DNA from: Thermosipho sp. (in: thermotogales) | Lineage (GTDB): Bacteria; Thermotogota; Thermotogae; Thermotogales; Fervidobacteriaceae | DNA: 64,000 nucleotides | NCBI GenBank assembly: GCA_017656335.1 | Contig: JACDOA010000001.1 | Coordinates: 186,001 to 250,000, forward strand | Reading direction: 5' to 3' | Shown here: piece after piece, positions 62,419 through 64,000 of the stretch | How the letters are laid out: every line of letters starts with the position of its first letter | Position numbering within the stretch: the first letter of the stretch is position 1 | Made by a program: the position numbers and the translations under genes | The notes under the pieces: generated by a model | The model's database searches: none | What the model was told of the DNA's origin: nothing | Seen by the model: the letters and a program-made list of their open reading frames with translations, nothing else

Positions 62419-63032
62419 GTGTTTTCTTCCAATATTTCTGGCACTATCGGTAATATTGTCTGTTACATTTTCATTTTTGGAAGTAAAAAGAGTTAAAAGC
62501 CATCTGTTGCACGTTTATCTTAGAAACGAATAAAAGCTGCTTGAAACTACAAAAACATGGAAAGATGGTACTAAGCCTGTTCTTCCTTCAAGCAACATTG
62601 AGGAACTTGAAAAAACGGTAATACAACTTAGAAGAGTCATGAAACGGGTTAACGAAACTTACGAAGAAACAATGAGATTGGAAGATATATTCGAAAAAAT
62701 CATTCAGGCGGCTACTAATCCGATACTGTTTGTAAACAATAAGTTATATATTGGTGTGTTACGGGTATGATATGTCAGATATTCCTGTTTTCCAAAAAAA
62801 GAATACCAAGTAAGGACTATATGATACCACGAATGAACAGGTTGAAATTTGCCAGCCTCCTGAGTCCAAAAAGGGGGAAAAGTTATAATAATCGAAGATT
62901 ACGCAGACAAAAAGCTGAAACACAAGAAAATAAACTACGTGTACCAGATTATTTCGAAATCCTTCGAATTGAATGAGTTGTTGAAAATCATAGCAGAACT
63001 TGGAAATGAGAGAACGTCTCAGGAGGTGCTCC
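62393..63032 (+). pseudogene. Broken membrane/sensor-like gene remnant
   Basis: From TTG 62393: an N-terminal membrane span (FLPIFLALSVILSVTFSFL), a TAA at 62531, a helical linker (NIEELEKTVIQLRRVMKRVNETYEETMRLEDIFEKII) and a short PAS-like start (QAATNPILFVNN). After about 62745 the sense continues only with two or three frame changes (YDMSDIPVFQKK; NEQVEICQPPESKKGEK; IIIEDYADKKLKHKKINYVYQ...), ending at TGA 63030-63032. It resembles a sensor or signal protein, but the family is not certain. Confidence 0.45.
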
Positions 63033-63080
63033 AATGAAAAAAAGAAAGGTGTGTAATTGCTGGTGGGTTGGACACTAAGC

Positions 63081-63136
63081 TGTATCCCTCCCTGGATATT
63101 TTTATAGGTAAAAGACAAAGGAGAAGGAGGGATACA
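63081..63136 (+). promoter_or_regulatory. Long-range hairpin covering the TDT-gene ribosome site
   Basis: Perfect 11-bp inverted repeat TGTATCCCTCC (63081-63091) and GGAGGGATACA (63126-63136), 34-base loop. The 3' arm contains the AGGAGGGA ribosome site and ends 1 base before GTG 63138. Formation would block translation. Confidence 0.6.
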
Positions 63137-63137
63137 T

Positions 63138-64000
63138 GTGAGGATTGTCAGGGATTTTTCGCCATCTTGGTTTGCAGTAGTTATGGGAACAGGAATACTA
63201 GCAAACACAAGCCTCATATACTCGGAAAAAGTCCATATCCTGCTTCCATTTTCAAAATTTCTTTTCTACCTTAATGTAACGTTGTTTTTTATAATCCTTA
63301 TACCATGGATTCTAAGGTGGATCCTTTACCCGAAAAACGCAATGGAGGATCTTGTTCATCCCATATTTTCTAATTTTTATCCAACATTTTCGGTCGCCAT
63401 GCTAGTACTTTCGGGAAACTTTTATGTGTTTATAAAAAGCGTTTCCGTTTCTTTCACATTCTGGCTTCTTGGAACGGTGTTTACAATGTTTTTCTCTGTC
63501 TTCATTCCTTACCTCGTATTCAAGGGTGAACATGTGAAGATTGATCATATATGCCCTGCATGGTTTATTCCTCCAGTGGGGCTTATTGTCGTTCCTATTA
63601 TGGGTTCTGTTTTTGTAAAAATATTTTCAGGCACACTAAATCTTACGATTGAGCTTATCAACTATGTGTGTTGGAGTTCTGGCTTCTTCCTGTACATATC
63701 GCTCTTTGCTATAGTAATGTACAGGTTCATTCTCCATACACCTCTTCCCAATACTCTGGCACCAACGATCTGGATAAACCTCGGTCCTATTGGTGCAGGA
63801 ACCGCCGCACTCTTAAATATGATGAGTTCAACAACCGTACTGCAAAACAATGCGTCATTTAAAGCATTCGGATACATATTTTGGGGGTTTGGAATCTGGT
63901 GGGTTGCAATGGCTATTGTTATGACACTACATTATCTGAGAAAACTGAAGCTTCCATTTACCACATCATGGTGGGCCTTTACATTCCCACTTGGAGCATA
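63138..64000 (+). CDS. TDT (tellurite-resistance/dicarboxylate/sulfite) family transporter, 3' end outside window
   Basis: Frame open from GTG 63138 to the window end (287 codons). Starts VRIVRDFSPSWFAVVMGTGILAN, the family signature, then alternates strongly hydrophobic spans; FSVFIPYLVFKGEHVKIDHICPAWFIPPVGLIVVPIMGS, with the conserved PxWxIPP segment, and LGPIGAGTAALLNM near 225 are typical of TehA/Mae1-type channels. Substrate may be malate, sulfite or tellurite-related anions. Its ribosome site lies in a hairpin. Base composition is less AT-rich than that of most genes upstream. Confidence 0.88.
   Translation, partial: MRIVRDFSPSWFAVVMGTGILANTSLIYSEKVHILLPFSKFLFYLNVTLFFIILIPWILRWILYPKNAMEDLVHPIFSNFYPTFSVAMLVLSGNFYVFIKSVSVSFTFWLLGTVFTMFFSVFIPYLVFKGEHVKIDHICPAWFIPPVGLIVVPIMGSVFVKIFSGTLNLTIELINYVCWSSGFFLYISLFAIVMYRFILHTPLPNTLAPTIWINLGPIGAGTAALLNMMSSTTVLQNNASFKAFGYIFWGFGIWWVAMAIVMTLHYLRKLKLPFTTSWWAFTFPLGA

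Noticed and set aside
63068-63274. Short ORF with an AGGLDTKLYP-like start resembling a nucleotidyltransferase
   Set aside because: Only about 12 residues look familiar, then the frame runs through the TDT gene in another frame; probably coincidence or a tiny remnant.

Overview
The window looks like a chromosomal segment of an anaerobic, thermophilic Thermotogales bacterium, most likely Thermosipho or a close relative. This is inferred from the strong AT richness, the very short intergenic gaps with GGAGG-type ribosome sites, and the gene content (T. maritima-type PolA of about 893 aa with an active proofreading domain, MutS2, ThyX, a membrane pyrophosphatase, ferredoxin-linked 2-oxoacid oxidoreductase genes, SufCBDSU, a cobalamin riboswitch). 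No rRNA gene is present, so the genus cannot be fixed from this window.

Layout. 1-3333: amino-acid/acyl-phosphate energy genes (M55 D-aminopeptidase, ptb, arcC) followed by a stripped-down sigma-54-activator-like protein. 3334-9485: ispD, a membrane flippase-like protein, DUF1858, the phosphate pair DUF47-PiT, and mutS2. 9549-19511: a long housekeeping run (AhpD-like, polA, xseA, xseB, half-size chromate transporter, sirtuin, secreted lipase-like protein plus lipoprotein, rnhB, thyX, DRTGG protein, folD). 19523-22239: yajC-secD-secF. 22308-27561: K+-type membrane pyrophosphatase, a divergent PFK paralog, a SAM hydroxide adenosyltransferase, an ECF-type ATPase and holB. 27649-30465: a decarboxylase beta (Na+ pump) subunit, a ferredoxin, a KorA-type alpha subunit and a small Cys-rich reading frame broken by UGA. 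30486-36200 (minus strand): tRNA-Asp, YhhQ, and the clpC-radA-degV operon. 36207-41054: a large secreted PHP protein, then acylphosphatase, a phosphodiesterase, a class II amidotransferase, and corA preceded by a 19-codon leader ORF. 41431-46770 (minus): ABC ATPase, recG, a radical SAM protein, ltaE and an orphan cas2. 46830-51415 (plus): thiN, dxr, a B12 riboswitch, btuF, btuC and a HAD phosphatase. 51446-51961 (minus): tmRNA and tRNA-Leu. 52067-59101 (minus): sufCBDSU and CIRCE-controlled groES-groEL. 59262-59337: tRNA-Ala.

From 59,453 to about 63,030 the window is accessory and decaying: an IS150-group IS3 element with an A8 frameshift site, the 3' remnant of an SF1 helicase fused to a Vsr-like nuclease domain, and broken remnants of at least two further genes. 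The last kilobase enters an intact TDT-family transporter whose ribosome site lies inside an 11-bp hairpin.

Themes: PPi and Na+/H+ energetics (hppA, PFK-like, OadB-type pump), Fe-S and redox biology, and several RNA-level controls (cobalamin riboswitch, CIRCE, a palindrome at the suf start, a Pro/acid-rich corA leader ORF, a hairpin at the TDT gene). The most novel candidate system is the corA leader peptide, which resembles the enterobacterial MgtL logic in a deep-branching lineage. All functional calls are from sequence reading only; no database search was run.
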